64,000 bases of DNA from Gnetum montanum (taxonomy: Eukaryota; Streptophyta; Gnetopsida; Gnetales; Gnetaceae), in assembly GCA_015680685.1 (NCBI GenBank), contig MNCI01011451.1:1896-65895 (forward strand), written 5' to 3'. Shown one piece after another: positions 45,345-57,837 of this stretch (the first letter of the stretch is position 1; every line of letters starts with the position of its first letter). The position numbers were made by a program, and so were the translations under genes. Under the pieces are notes generated by a model. The model searched no databases, was not told the origin of the DNA, and saw nothing but the letters and a program-made list of their open reading frames with translations.

Positions 45345-47746
45345 TCTCATAGCATTGCATTGCTATGGTTGAGTGGGGAGTTCCCCTTGCATTGCTGGAG
45401 TAGGTGGTAACCGAGCTATTGGTGTGAGAGTTGCAGATGGATTTGGAGGATGGTATGTATGTGGTGTGTCTCCCCTAGGAGAAGGAGTCCTAAAATACTC
45501 CTGATCTTGGTAGTGATGTTGTGGATTCACGTGCCCAATAGAGTCACGTGGAGAGATTGGCTATTGCACATAACAGCCATATGGATCCAGTTGCGGTAAG
45601 GGTATTATTGCTTTGGTGGTGGCATCCCCCATGACTGTGGGTATTTCCATTACTGGTGTTGCTCAATAGGCTGTGGTGGAGTTCCGCTTGGATAATACAT
45701 TAATGGTTGGTGAAATTGCCTCGAGTTACCTTGGGGATAAGGTAACCATCGGGGTGCTTGCCATTTGTTAAGTTGTGGGTTAAGTGCATATAACCCAGAC
45801 TCTTGCAGATGTGAGATTACTGGGCAACATCCCTTAGGATGGTCATACTGGCATATCTCACATCCACCGTCTTTGTTTGTATCAAAATCCACAACCTCTT
45901 CGATGATGGCTATTTTACCCTTACCTTTGTTACGTGTATGGTCCAAATCCCTCTTTTTCTTTTTATCATAGTCACTACCTTGCTCCTTAGACTCCTCTAC
46001 AATTTTGAGAATAGTTTCAAATCTACTATCTAAGGAGTCCCACATTTGGTCTACCTTTGCTGACACTTCTGTTGTTAATTTTTGGTGTGGCAAGGTTTTC
46101 CTATTCACCATCTCTTTGAGTGGTGATTCTTCCTCCTCCTCACAGAATCTCACTCCCCTTTTTTGGAGGGAAGGATTGCGATTGTACTCTTCCACACTTT
46201 TTCTCTTACGTAGCTCTTCTTCTTCCTTAGCTACTTGCTTNTTTTTTCTCTTACGTAGCTCTTCTTCTTCCTTAGCTACTTGCTTCAACAATCTATGAAC
46301 TTGATGAGACCTAAGCTCGAATAATTTCCCATGGGAATACGTTCCAAGGGTTCTCCTAGTTTCATGTCTAAGTCCATCTACGAAATGACGTAGTTGATCT
46401 TGTTGCGAGTAACCATGGCCTGGGCAATGATGTAACAATGCATAGTATCAACCCATGATAGCATCCAAGGGTTCATGAGTCCCCTGCTTCCATCCTTGGA
46501 TTTTATTTCATAGGTTGGACACCCAGGAGTACATTTGATACTTATCATTAAACAGTTCTAGCATCATACTCCACCTTCGAATGGATTATGGTTCTAAGGA
46601 CTGGTACCAGCTTTTGGCTTCTTTTACTAGTGTCCTTGGGAACAACTTTAGCTTTTGCCATTCGTTCTCAATGTTCTGCAAGGCATATGCATCGTGAAAT
46701 GCTTGTAAGTGATTTTAAGGATTAGCATTGTATCCCCCATCAAGTCATGGGATGTTATTCATGTCTAATCTCTTGATCCTGCTATCTTTTTGGTGCCTTG
46801 TAGGAATTCTAACAGCCTCCGTGATGTCTAACATGCTTCAAGTTACAAGTAGGGGTTCTTTGTAGTCATTTCTTTCATAGCGTCTTTGATGTCTACGCGG
46901 TTCCCTACTCTCCCTTCTTCCATGTGATGATTCTCTAGAATGCCCTCATCCTCGTTCTTGACTCTCTCATTGAGGTTTCTCACTTTGCTTACCCTTCTCC
47001 TCATGGTTAGGTTCCTTATGACTATGTCCTGATATTGAAGGAGAGGGTGAATGTGACGATGAAGGTGAAGAAGAAGGAGAACCATCAACATGATGATGTT
47101 TCCTACCTTCTCTTAGGTGGTCCCGGCCCCAATCATGATGATGATTAGAATGTCCACCCTTATCATGTGTTTGTGTTCCCTCATTGAACACTTGGTGTTC
47201 ATGGGGATCAGAACCAGGGTTGTGAATCATGGAGTGAAGGTTCTGATACACCACCTCCTCACCATCATTAGGAGGGGGAACATCATTTTTTGGAGAACCT
47301 ATTAAAATAGGTTCACCACCCTCAATTTCTCTTAAGATGGGTGGAGCATTATGGGGTTCTTTGCCCTTCAAAGATGTGTGGTAACTCTCCTATTGCAAGT
47401 CCCATTGATGTTGCATTTCTGTGAGATGGTAGTCCTTTGTGTCATAATCACATGCAATGTACTTTGCATACAATTGTGACATTCCTATTCATGCAAGAGC
47501 GCAAAGGAGCATGTTGGGGACTGCTTAGTCTAGAGGCAACACTATGTTACCCTCCAAGTTTCTCCAACGCAGTTGTTCATCTTGATAAAAAATAAAGGTA
47601 AAGTCAGGTATATACTCATCATGATGAATATATACCACATGTAATTGTTGAAGAACTGGTAGATTTTGGTTATGTGTGTTGTGCCGCCGACTGTCTCTAG
47701 TGTTGTTCCTAGGCGATGAAGTGCTTTTGTGCGAAGAAGAAGACAT
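45345..47746 (-). pseudogene. Element G gag
   Basis: ATG at the complement of 47744-47746, starting M-S-S-S-S-H-K, open 74 codons to a stop. It continues in open pieces 47371-46967 (Ser/His/Glu-rich) and 46438-45650, which ends with the knuckle C-E-I-C-Q-Y-D-H-P-K-G-C-C. The N at 46241 sits between two copies of a 44-base stretch; the repeated K-Q-V-A-K-E-E-E-E-L there is probably an unmerged overlap and not a protein repeat. Confidence 0.85.
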
Positions 47747-47875
47747 TTTAGTCTAGCTTGGTGTGCAATCTACTGTTATCTTATTTTTTTCCTTTGATCA
47801 ACCCTAAGGGTTCTTTTTAGCGTTCTAATGATATGAATGATCTCCTATGTTCTACATAATGCACAAACAACTAAG

Positions 47876-47893
47876 TCCCCAGCAACAGCGCCA
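47876..47893 (-). other. Primer-binding site of element G, tRNA-Asp type
   Basis: TGGCGCTGTTGCTGGGGA in sense, 16 of 18 matches to the complement of the tRNA-Asp 3' end. The LTR start (47895, CGATGAGTGG) follows. Confidence 0.85.
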
Positions 47894-47912
47894 ACGATGA
47901 GTGGCGAGGTAN

Positions 47913-50060
47913 CTCCTCTAGTCGCATAACTACCACCTTCTCCATTTATGCAGGGTGAACTACTAGCTCAATTGCAACAATGTAATGCTACTAGGNACAT
48001 GTGCAAGGATAGGAGGAGGATAAGGGTAAGAGGTGTTATCCTTTCTTTCATGTGGAGAATGAGTTCGATAATAATCAAAAGCATGGTAGTGAGGTTGAAA
48101 AGTAGAAACATGACTGGAGGAGTCATGTGGAGACAATAGTTGTTGAACGTAATAACCATATGGATCAGGCTATCAATAAGGGTATTGTTGCCTTGGTGGT
48201 GCCAGCGTCCATGATTTTGGTTGCTACCATTGTTGATACTACTCATATGGTTGCAATGGAGCTCCATTTGGATAATACAATTATTGCTAGTGGAACTACC
48301 TAAAATTACCTTAAGGATAAGGTAATCTTCTGGATGTTTGCCTTTGTGTTAGTCATGGATTTAAAGCACACATCCCAGACTCCTATAGATGTGACACAAT
48401 GGGGCAACATCCCTTAGGATATTCATATACATAGATGTCACATCCATGACCATCATCTAATTCACTTTCTGCAACCTCTTCTATCACAACAATCTTGTTC
48501 TTACTTTTGTGATAGGCATGTTCAACTTCCTTGCACCTCTTGGACTCATGATCACTACCTTATTCTTTGGAATCTTTAGTAATTTTGAGGATAGCTTGGA
48601 ATTTTCTATTCATGGAGTCCCACAACTAATCAACCTTGGCCATAAGTTCAGATTGAAATTTTTGGAGTGGCAAGGTTTTTCCATGCATCACCTCATTAGA
48701 TGTAGATTCATCCTCATTATCACAGAATCAAACCTCCTTATTATGAATGGAAGGATCACCATTGTACTCTTTTGCACTTTCTCTTTTCCTTATTTCACTC
48801 TCCTCTTTAGCTACCTACTTTATTAATCTTTTTGTTTGATGGATGCTTAATTCTAATAGTCACCCTTGGGCATAGACACCAAGGGTTTTCCTTGTTTCTT
48901 ATCAAAGCCCATCTACAATGTGTTGAAGTTGATCTAGTTGAGAATAACCATGGCTTAGACATTTATGCATCAAAGAATAGTATTTGCCAATGGCAGCATC
49001 TAAGGGTTCATATGTTCCTTATTTCCATTCTTAGATTTTCCTTCTTAAGTTGAACACTCTGGAGTATGTTTGATATTTATCATTAAAAATTCAAGCATGG
49101 TACTCCATTGTTTGATTGATTCCAACTCCAAGGATTGGTACCAATTCTCTACTTCTTTGATGAGTGTCATAGGGAACAACTTAAGTTTTTTCCACTCATT
49201 CTCTATGTTTTGCAAGGCACATGCATCTTGAAAAGCTTGAAGGTGGTTCTATAGATTAGAGTTATATCCCCTTTAAAATTGAGGAATATTTTTCATGTCT
49301 AACCTTTTAATCTGACTATCTTTCATATGCCTTATTGGAATTCTTACTATCTCTACAATATTAAGCATACTTTGGGTACCAAGTAAAGGCTCATCAAGGC
49401 CTTGATCATGGTGGCTATGATACCCTCTACAACCCTTTCATTCATGGCGATGTGCCTCCCTTGAATGTCTGTGCCCTTGATATTGCCTTTCCCAATGGTC
49501 CCTTCTATCATTTTGGTCCTGTTAGTCATTTCATTCATTTTGGTCACCTCCATCATGATCTCTTCTCTTGTGGTCATGGTCAAAGCTAGAAGAAGAAGAT
49601 GATGATGATGAAGGGGAAGAGGAAGGATAACCAGCATCACCACGATGCATACTACCACCTCTTTGGTGATTGTGACCATGATCTTGATCTTGATTTTTAT
49701 CCACATCCCTACCTTGACTTGCCCCTTTGGATCCTTCTTTTTCATTGGATCCATTTTTACCAAAACTAGGATTGTGAATTATGGATTGCAAGTTCTAGTT
49801 TTGACCTCCTTCACCAAAGTCAAAGAGAAGAATTTTATTAAATGGAAAATCCATAAAGAAGGATTCTCCACTAGCTTGTTGGTATAATAGAAATGGAGAA
49901 TCATTAAATATTTTTCCCTTTAAAGAATTCATAATAATATTCTAGCTATCGATCTCACAAACATTGTGCTTTAGTGGGATGATAATCCTTGGCATCAGTA
50001 TCTTCCATAATATACTTGGCATGATGTTTCTAGAGATCCTTGGGATGAAAAAACCAAAAG
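47913..50060 (-). pseudogene. Element F gag, with an N-terminal deletion
   Basis: On the minus strand this is gag of F: the capsid-like part near 49050-49260, the low-complexity Ser/His/Asp-rich part at 49353-49791, and the knuckle region near 48400-48440 (Y-P-K-G-C-C). About 250-300 bp that in G encode the first residues of gag are missing close to 50030-50060, so the start codon is lost. Ns at 47912 and 47997 flank the C-terminal end. Confidence 0.78.
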
Positions 50061-50061
50061 A

Positions 50062-50079
50062 TCTCTAGCAATGGAACCA
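50062..50079 (-). other. Decayed primer-binding site of element F
   Basis: In sense TGGTTCCATTGCTAGAGA, in the right place inside the 5' LTR and still resembling the tRNA-Asp site at about 12 of 18 positions. Confidence 0.65.
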
Positions 50080-50080
50080 A

Positions 50081-50910
50081 TGATGAGCGGTGAGGTACCC
50101 CTATGCACAACCATACAAATCACTAAGGTAGTTACGTGCGATTTGGTCAAATTTTGTGGACCTATAGTTCTATAGTACTCTAGTTTCTCTAGGAAGTGAA
50201 ATGGGCATTGAGAATGTTTGTTGTCTTCCCAACTACACTTGTGAAGCTCAAGGATATGGTTTAAGTGTAATTGAGGTACATTATTTTTTATCATTTTATG
50301 TTTTATCAATGTAATCATATATAATAAGAATGAAAAGTGGAGTAATTTAGAATTTAATTTGTTTCTTGCCTATCTAGCCTAACACAAGTGACTGTCCTAC
50401 TTTCCTAAACACATCCTAAGCACATATAGTGCTATTGAGCTACCAAAAGTTAAGTGTTTCTAGGTTACCAAGTACTATATGTATGCTCAAAGTGGTTGTG
50501 GTTGTGTTCATTAACAACTGGAAATAAATTTCTCAATTTAAATGTATTAAAGTAAAGTGCATTAAAAGAAATATTAATCTATTCTTAGTGTTGCAAGGAT
50601 TGTTAATAGAGTTCATTTTTATTCCCATCACACTATTGTGCTTAGGTACATTAGTGCTTAAATAAAGAACCATACATACTTAGAATCCTTTTGCGGGCAC
50701 TCAAAAAATATTCTAACTCTAGAGAGAATAAATTGCAAGAGCTTTGAAATTCTAATTGAAAACTAACTCAAAAACTAATGCCAAATTGGGAGCCTAGGCA
50801 TTATATTTATAGGCTAGCCTATATCCCCCAATGTTAGATACCTAACCTCACTTATGGACTTTGAAGTTGGATACTCGATGTCAGAGTAGATGAAAAAATG
50901 TGTTTCATCA
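50081..50910 (-). repeat. 5' LTR of element F (830 bp)
   Basis: It starts TGATGAGCGGTGAGG, ends TTTCATCA, and pairs with 25802-26645. TATAAATA is the complement of 50804-50811. Confidence 0.9.
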
Positions 50911-50915
50911 TCCTA
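50911..50915 (+). repeat. Target-site duplication TCCTA, right side of element F
   Basis: Partner of CCCTA at 25797-25801. Gag of element H continues after it. Confidence 0.8.
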
Positions 50916-52653
50916 GGATAGTATGATTGGATGTAGGATTGTCAATAATTACCTTGTGGAAAAGGTAATTTCTTAGGCACGTGCTTCTCTATGAACTTGG
51001 GATTTAATGCAAAAGCCCAATACTCATGTAAATGTGACATGACTAGAAAATATCCCTTCAGATGGTCATATACGTAGATGTCACATTTGTCATCTTCATC
51101 TATGGTTGAGTCTATAGCCTTGTTTTCTTCAATCATTTTTCCTATTTGTCAATAAGTGTTCCTAGCTATTTCTTGGTTGTTCTTCCTCTATTTATCATGA
51201 TTTCCTGGTTCATTTTTCATTACCTTCTCCTCTATAGTTTCTAAAAAAGTTGTAACTTTCTCATTTATCTACTTTGACATCCTATCAAACTTTACTTCAA
51301 GTTCATTGATGGACTTTTCTATCCACAAGGTTTTTTGCAAGATCAACTTATTGAGAGCAACCTCTTTCTTATTACCATAGATGTGGACCTTCTTATTTTG
51401 AGAGTTGGGTCCTAGTGATATTTCTCAAAATTCTCTCATTTTCATAGCTCTCCTTCTTCTTTTTCCATACACTCAATTAACTCATGGATCTAATGCGTTC
51501 ATAGCCCATATCATTGACCTTAAGCATACATCCCAAGGATCTTCCTCTTTTCATTACGAAGCCTATCTATGATATGGAAAAGTTGCTCTCCCTTAGAGAA
51601 ACCATGGCTTGGGCATCTATTTAGTAGAGAATAATATCTATCTAGGACAATGTCCAAGGGTTCACGTTGTTCTTTTTGGCATCCTTGGGTCTGTCTCCTC
51701 AAGTTGGACACTATTGCATAGGTTTGGTATTTCTTGTTGAAGAGTTCTAGCATTATGGACCATCATCAGATTAAATTTGGTTTCACCAATATATACTACA
51801 CTTTGGATTTATCAATTAGTATCCTAGAAAAGAGCTTAAGCTTTTTCCATCCACTTTCAATGTTGTATAACACACATGCATCATGGAAGGCTTGTACATG
51901 ATGTTGTGGATTCGAATCATAGCCTCACACAAATTTAGGGATATTATTCATATCAAGCCTTATTAGGTAACTTTCCTTGCAATGCTTGTGGTATATTTTA
52001 ACTACCTTTGTGATCTACATCAAGCTCTTAGTGGCCAACAAGGGTTCATCATCATCAAACATGTTGTGATGAAAATTTTTATTTCTATGCATTTGATTGT
52101 GATGATTTTATTTATGTTTATTTTGATGTCTTTGATTGTTTTTGTGGTTTTGCTTCTATGTTTTTTTCAACCCCATAGTGGAGCTTTATCTCTATACCTA
52201 CCTTCATCTTTGTTAGATTTAGACATTGAAGAGGAAGAGGAAGATGAGAAACTGGGATTATTGCCATTGGTTCTATGGTGTTCCCTAAGGTCCCTTGATT
52301 TATCTTTTCTAGGTTTTGAGGAGGTCCTAGGTGTTAAGGGCTCCCCTAATCTAGGACTTACTTTAGCTCCTCTAGAGTTTTCTACCTTAGATGAATGTAG
52401 TTTTCAAGTGTTGTTAGGGTGGTCATCAACATATGAAACCCTTACATGAAGTTGGTCACTCCAATTTTCCTCAACATATATCTCATTAGTTCTCCAATGA
52501 ATGTGCTCACCATATAATGCATGATTGCTTCCTTGTTAAAGAGACATTGTTTTTAGTTAATGATGTATGTGATTTAGTACTTTCTGAAAGATATATCATT
52601 AATGCGTTTATAGTGATCATGTATGATATAACTAATCTAGATGACTAGCATCA
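50916..52653 (-). pseudogene. Element H gag, main part
   Basis: Minus-strand gag continuing from 25801 after removal of F. It shows the knuckle region C-D-I-Y-V-Y-D-H-L-K-G-Y (about 51060-51090, with cysteines lost), L-N-R-C-P-S-H-G-F-S (about 51600) and capsid-like text to 52050. The N-terminal part up to 52650 is more decayed. Confidence 0.75.
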
Positions 52654-52671
52654 TCCCCAGAAATGGCACCA
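52654..52671 (-). other. Primer-binding site of element H, tRNA-Asp type
   Basis: TGGTGCCATTTCTGGGGA in sense, one base inside the LTR. It differs from the tRNA-Asp complement at four or so positions. Confidence 0.75.
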
Positions 52672-52672
52672 A

Positions 52673-53496
52673 TGATGAGTAGTGAGGTACCCCTACATCC
52701 AACCATATGAATCATAAGCGTTTATGCACGATCTAGTCAAATTCTATGGATGGGACTCGTTGTGCATCTAAATTGTTATGCCTTGATCATAGTTCACTGT
52801 CTTCCCACTTAGACTAGTGGTAACTTTGTCATATATGTTTTAGTCCAGAGTAAGGCATATGATCCTTGTTGTTGTTTGGCCCTAAGCTACTCCTAATGAT
52901 CATAAAGAAATTAAGTTTTTAATCTAATTAATGATGGAAGGTAAAGCCTAACTAGCCTACGTGCGATGAGTATTTGTCCCTAACCATCTGCACATGTCTT
53001 GGACTTTGCGTAACTACCACTAGGACTACCAAGTAATTACACTTAAGAACTCATGATTAGTTGTACTCATTTTGCTTAATGATAGGAATAATAAAGAACA
53101 ATAAATGAAAACATTAACTAAGGAAAATAGTAAACATTTAAGTACGTAAACATAGTAATAAAGCTAAGTGGATGATGCAATGATGGAAGTAATCTCAATC
53201 TTTATTGCCAAACATGTAACATGTCCAAGTACATCACACTCAAATAAAAATGCTATACAATTACTTAACATCACACTATGGGTATGCATTGGAACTAATA
53301 GAACTTGAAATAAAAAATCTATGAATCTAACTCTATCTTCTCTATTTTTCTCTACCTCAACTATGCATCCAAGTGTGGTATTTATAAGGATGCACAGAAG
53401 AGGTGATATTAGAACCTCAACATCAAAGGTTGTGCCCCAATATCAGATACCAAACATTGTGTTTGATATCGAAGCCTTGGAAAACATGACTCATCA
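52673..53496 (-). repeat. 5' LTR of element H (824 bp)
   Basis: It starts TGATGAGTAGTGAGG and ends GACTCATCA. TATAAATA is the complement of 53379-53386. It is nearly twice the length of its 3' partner. Confidence 0.85.
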
Positions 53497-53684
53497 GTAG
53501 GTATTAGTCCATAGAATAATACAAGATTTTGTTAGAGCTTGTACAATATTTATAGGATTTTTACAAGTGTGGTAAAGGTTATAGCTTTAATAGTTGGGGC
53601 GTTGATGCTATGCTAGTTATTGGGGGGTTATGATTACTTTTTTAGGATAGATGGATCAAAATTTAATTTGTAAAACATAATAGT
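53497..53684. other. Flank of element H, no gene
   Basis: GTAGG (53497-53501) is the right copy of the target duplication of H. Nothing else is recognised. Confidence 0.6.
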
Positions 53685-54030
53685 GAGATGTTAGCATAGT
53701 GGTAAAACTCTTGATTTGAAACCTCCAAGTTATGGATTTGTCTCTGGTGGGTAATGTTGAGTTATAAAGTTTTGATTGAATTATATATATGAGGGTGTAT
53801 ATATATTACACTTATTTCAGGATTCCAACATCCCTAAAATTTAGTCTATAAAATGTATATGTTGTTAGTAGTAAGACTCTTGATTTAAAAACTCCAAGTT
53901 TTAAATTTGATTCTAGCGGACAATATTGAGTTATAAATTTCTAATTTTCCTATATGCCTTGTGGTCAATATGATCATAAAAACTATTTTGGGATTCAAAA
54001 CTTCCCCTTATAAAAGGATATATGGTGTTA
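53685..54030 (+). repeat. Two tandem SINE-like copies with tRNA-type promoter boxes
   Basis: Two adjacent units of about 170 bp share GACTCTTGATTTRAAA, CTCCAAGTT, a GTTGAGTTATAAA tail and a GGATTC end. The first has TAGCATAGTGG (53692-53702), which fits the tRNA A-box pattern TRGCNNAGYGG, and GGATTTGTCTC (53734-53744) in the place of a B box. The second has AATTTGATTCT there (about 53904-53914). This suggests old tRNA-derived SINEs, with weak support. Confidence 0.45.
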
Positions 54031-57000
54031 GTTTGTTAGGTATATTAAGTATTAAAGTAATACATTTTTAGGTAGCATGTTAGTTGTTAGGAGGTGTTGT
54101 TTACTTTGTTAGAATAGGGGGATTATACTTGGTTAAGAGTTAAAGGTAGTAGACCTACTCTTGAGTTTGAGAAGATGATATCCTTAAAAGAAAAAACACA
54201 CTACACACTACTTATGTCCTTAAGACCTACCACCTTTTGTAAAAATACCAATAGCCTAACACACTACCCCCTATACCATGAGATAAACTACTTATATTTC
54301 TTACATCTATCCATTACCTACTACCCCTCAATAATTACTATCCTCTACCTAAACACCCTAAGTGTAACAAACACATTAATTTTCTATAAAATCTTATAAA
54401 TTACAAATAGAAATGCTACAAAACCCCAAGGATCTAACTTTTATTTACTAATTCAACAAGTATCTATAAAATAAATAAAAAGTATCAATTTAAACCATAA
54501 ATACAATAAATCAAATTAGTGTAGCAAAATTTCTTACTAATTATGTAAATTATTTAATAAAATTAATTTAAATAATAATAAAACTTAACCTTGCGACAAA
54601 AATATAGATGCCAAAGAATTCAACTAGTTGTATCATTAAAAAGTACAAAAATTATGGTTCTAACGACACTTGTTTCATCTCAATTAGACATCTAGAAATA
54701 AAGATATTTACATTTGAATTAAATTAAATTAAATAATAATAATAATTAATAAGATATTAATATATAACAAAATAATATTTTTCATGCATTGAAATTAAAA
54801 ATGATCCCTAGAATGCCATGAACTAAATGATAAAAATGAAAATTCTTTATTTATCACACTTTATTATTTATTCTTAAAAGTAAGTACATGACTCAAATAT
54901 CCAAAAGGTATACTAGGTTTATATTTTACAAAAATACAAAATATATAAAAATTATTTTTCAAGTTCATAGGGTCCATCTTATGTCCCTCTTCCAGTGTTT
55001 CCCTAGCTACTTTGGGTTATCTGCATCAAAATGTAGGAGTAAGAACCCCTCAAATAAGAAAGGTTATTTTATTTTCCTTTTCATGAATCATAAAATTATT
55101 GGCCAAATCTCTTAGGATATAGGTTAGATAAAATTTTCCAATTACATATTCAAAAATGTGTCAAAATCTAGAAATGCCATAAATTTTCCAAAAATCTAAA
55201 TATTTAAAATTTTATCTAGGGATCTCTAAAGGATAGATCTTAGTCATCCTCATTGGTAAAAGAATATACCAACAAGTATTGAAATAACCTCATTACTATC
55301 ATATCATATTATCCTAATAAATATTTAATATCCAAAAATGTCATAAATTTTCTTATAAAAGTATGAATAGTATATATTTTATTTAGACATCCTCAAAGGT
55401 GTTGAAACCATTTCCAACATGACACTTTGAAAAATAGAAAATATGAATTTTTCAAGGAAGAAGTTCTGCAATTTAATTACACCATTGCGTGACATTCTTC
55501 ATGATGATTCCAATGATACCGATATTTTTTGTGTACTTTCCACAAAACTGTTCCATGATAACATTAGTAGAACTATTCCATGATGACATTAGTGATTGCA
55601 TTGGTTAATAGTCCTTAATTTCAAAAATGTCTCATGTATTTCCACATCCATAGATGAAGGCACATAGGTAGGACAAATAATATTATGAAAATCATTGAAA
55701 TGGACCATGATGTCAGTGAAACTAGCATTAGCTTAAGACAAGTTGTTAAGTAAGTTAACATTAAAACCAAATGGATCATGATGTGATCAGAACCATAACA
55801 TTAATGGAACCGATGACATATCATCATTAAAGATGAAACTATATTAATGCCAAAGCATAATTTTAATGCCACTACAACTACTAATGGTCCCATTAAAGCA
55901 AAAGGATTTAAAAGTAGAGATTGTCTAGTACCATTGTAAATTTAAAGCATGTTAGATTTGAATTAATGTAATTTTTAAGAGGTTAAAGTGCGTTAAACCT
56001 AGTTGGATCTCTAGTCAACATGACTACAGACCAAGCAAAGAAGAATATAGAACAGGAACAATATTGTTGATGAAATAAGACAATCTTGACCAACTTGGGA
56101 TTTACTTGTTTTTGGTGGCTACTGGTTCCTAGCTCCACCAAGGTATATGTACCTCCAAATAGCTTAAGTTGGAATTTTAAGCTAATGATCAAGTTTTTAT
56201 ATAAGTTTAGCAAAGCTAATATTTAAAACAATTGATGAGTAGTTTTACCAATTAAATGTCTAGCTTCCTCATTTAGATATCTTTTATGAATTGAATTCTA
56301 ACATTTGATACTCTTTCAATTATTGAGTTCTAAATTTCACAATAATTTAAATAGTAAATATAATAGCTTTAGGAAAAATTCTATCTAATAAGTTTCAGCT
56401 ATCTATAAATATGCCTTCCTAATTAACAAATTGCAAGAAAATTGTTATACAGAGTAGAGGCTTCAAGGAAATAATTTATTATTCTCAGCTCAAATTTAAA
56501 GCTCAAGATAGCAATTTTTCACACTATGTCTATTTAGACTTGAAACTTTTTAAAGCTATCTCATTGAAAAATCATAGTGAAAATGAGTTAAACCTTTACA
56601 TGTAGAGAAAATAGCTCATTCAAAAACTACTAGCTACTATTCTAAAACTTTTGATGATTTAGCTATGTAATTGACTAGGCTATAAAATAGTTGAAAATAA
56701 TGCAAAAGATAAGCTAAATAAAAATAAAAACTTATTTTAAATACCATTGAAAATTAATGTCGATCACAAATTTCTTCAAACTTCTTCTTAGTTCCTCCTT
56801 CTCCTGTTGGTTTGCCTCAAGCTCTTCTTTAATAGGTTATCTTGTGTAGTTACATCAATTACAAAAAATAAATAAAACCTATGACATTATCATCCTAATG
56901 GTTTCTTCATATAGTGACAAACTATTTAACAATTGCTAAAAAATGAATCAAAAGTTATCTTGATTTTTTTAATTAATTAACCTTTAGTAGATAGTTGCTA

Positions 57001-57837
57001 AGAAATCTTCTAGTAACTATAAATTAATATTATTTCCAAGTTAAGCTCTCAAGTTCTAATTGGTGCAGCTTTTGAATTACTTTCTTAGAACTCCATTCAT
57101 GTATATCTAGCTTAGATAATGAATTAACCAACTTGTTCCATGTAGCTCCTAATATTGTGGAAGGTTTCTCAAATTCCATCTTCTACCCATTAATTTTCAT
57201 CATTACTTTAACTACTACCATGATTGTGTTCTCCAAAAAATCTCTCTTAAATTATGGTAAGTTTTCCTTTGTTTCAATAGTAGTTGTGACTAGATTATGA
57301 GCTCTTTGTTTAACCTACTTGTAAAAAGCTTTTTTCTATTTAAGTTATTCTATTTCTATTCTTATCTCCTTGATCCATTCTTTTTAAAAATTAAAATTTG
57401 AAATTAGTTCTTGAAGATTAGGCTATGCCACGAAAGACTAATCAAGACCTTGATACTTTCAAGTTTCTTCCAATTGTGAGCTCATGGATACCATTTTTTC
57501 TTCTAACCATTAATAAGCTCACTTCTTATTTTCAAGCACAGATTCTTTTTATACCATAGATACTTTCATTTTTTCATTAAGAGATTAGAATTTTTTAGCC
57601 TTTTTTTCAATCTACTGATCTTGTTATTATTGTACTCTAAGAATTATTTCAACCTAGTAATTCTATCATCAACTAATTATCCCATGTCTCTAATTAAAAT
57701 AGATATTGTCTCAAGCATATATTTAATACCTATATTCACATTTAGTAAACTTTTTTCTATGCTTGTGTTAAGCCAAATTATTTGAGTTAATGAAGGTAAC
57801 TTGTTTAAGAGTCCTATAGTTTCTTAAATTTCTTGGG
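54031..57837. other. AT-rich intergenic stretch, no gene recognised
   Basis: No gene is supported. Variants of CCATGATGACATTAGTG recur at 55490-55880. A minus-strand stretch at about 56750-57600 looks like decayed coding sequence rich in Glu, Lys and Leu when frames are shifted, but I cannot name it. Confidence 0.45.

Larger units (their letters stand above)
41954..47912 (-). mobile_element. Element G: Athila-like element with missing pol and missing 5' LTR at assembly gaps
   Basis: 3' LTR 41954-42730 with polypurine tract, 3' non-coding region to about 44000, protease (44437-45330), gag (to 47746) and primer site (47876-47893). Integrase, RNase H and RT are absent, but this spot is bracketed by Ns at 44310 and 44433, and the 5' LTR stops at the N at 47912 after 17 bases. 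Both losses are therefore probably assembly effects. G is closest in sequence to A. Confidence 0.82.
25802..50910 (-). mobile_element. Element F: Athila-like element with a 16-kb internal interruption
   Basis: 3' LTR 25802-26645 and 5' LTR 50081-50910, minus strand, inserted in the gag of H with a 5-bp duplication (CCCTA/TCCTA). On the plus strand it runs 3' LTR, non-coding, integrase, RNase H, RT (with a 512-N gap), protease C-terminus to about 31660. It resumes after the N at 47912 with gag C-terminus and gag to about 50050. Between these lies a block with another LTR element, a P450 pseudogene and element G. About 0.7 kb of F (protease core and linker) is missing at the break. Confidence 0.8.
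23161..53496 (-). mobile_element. Element H: gag-only Athila-like element, split by element F
   Basis: Minus-strand element with 3' LTR 23161-23590 and 5' LTR 52673-53496. Flanks are GTACG (left) and GTAGG (right), a 5-bp duplication with one change. Without element F and its duplication it measures about 5.2 kb. It holds gag, a gag-protease linker and the 3' non-coding region. The whole pol (protease core, RT, RNase H, integrase) is missing between about 24990 and 24900 without any N, so it is a deletion derivative that would need proteins from a relative. Confidence 0.82.

Noticed and set aside
46196-46298. Protein repeat K-Q-V-A-K-E-E-E-E-L in G gag
   Set aside because: The two copies are identical at the DNA level and separated by a single N; this is more likely an unmerged contig overlap.
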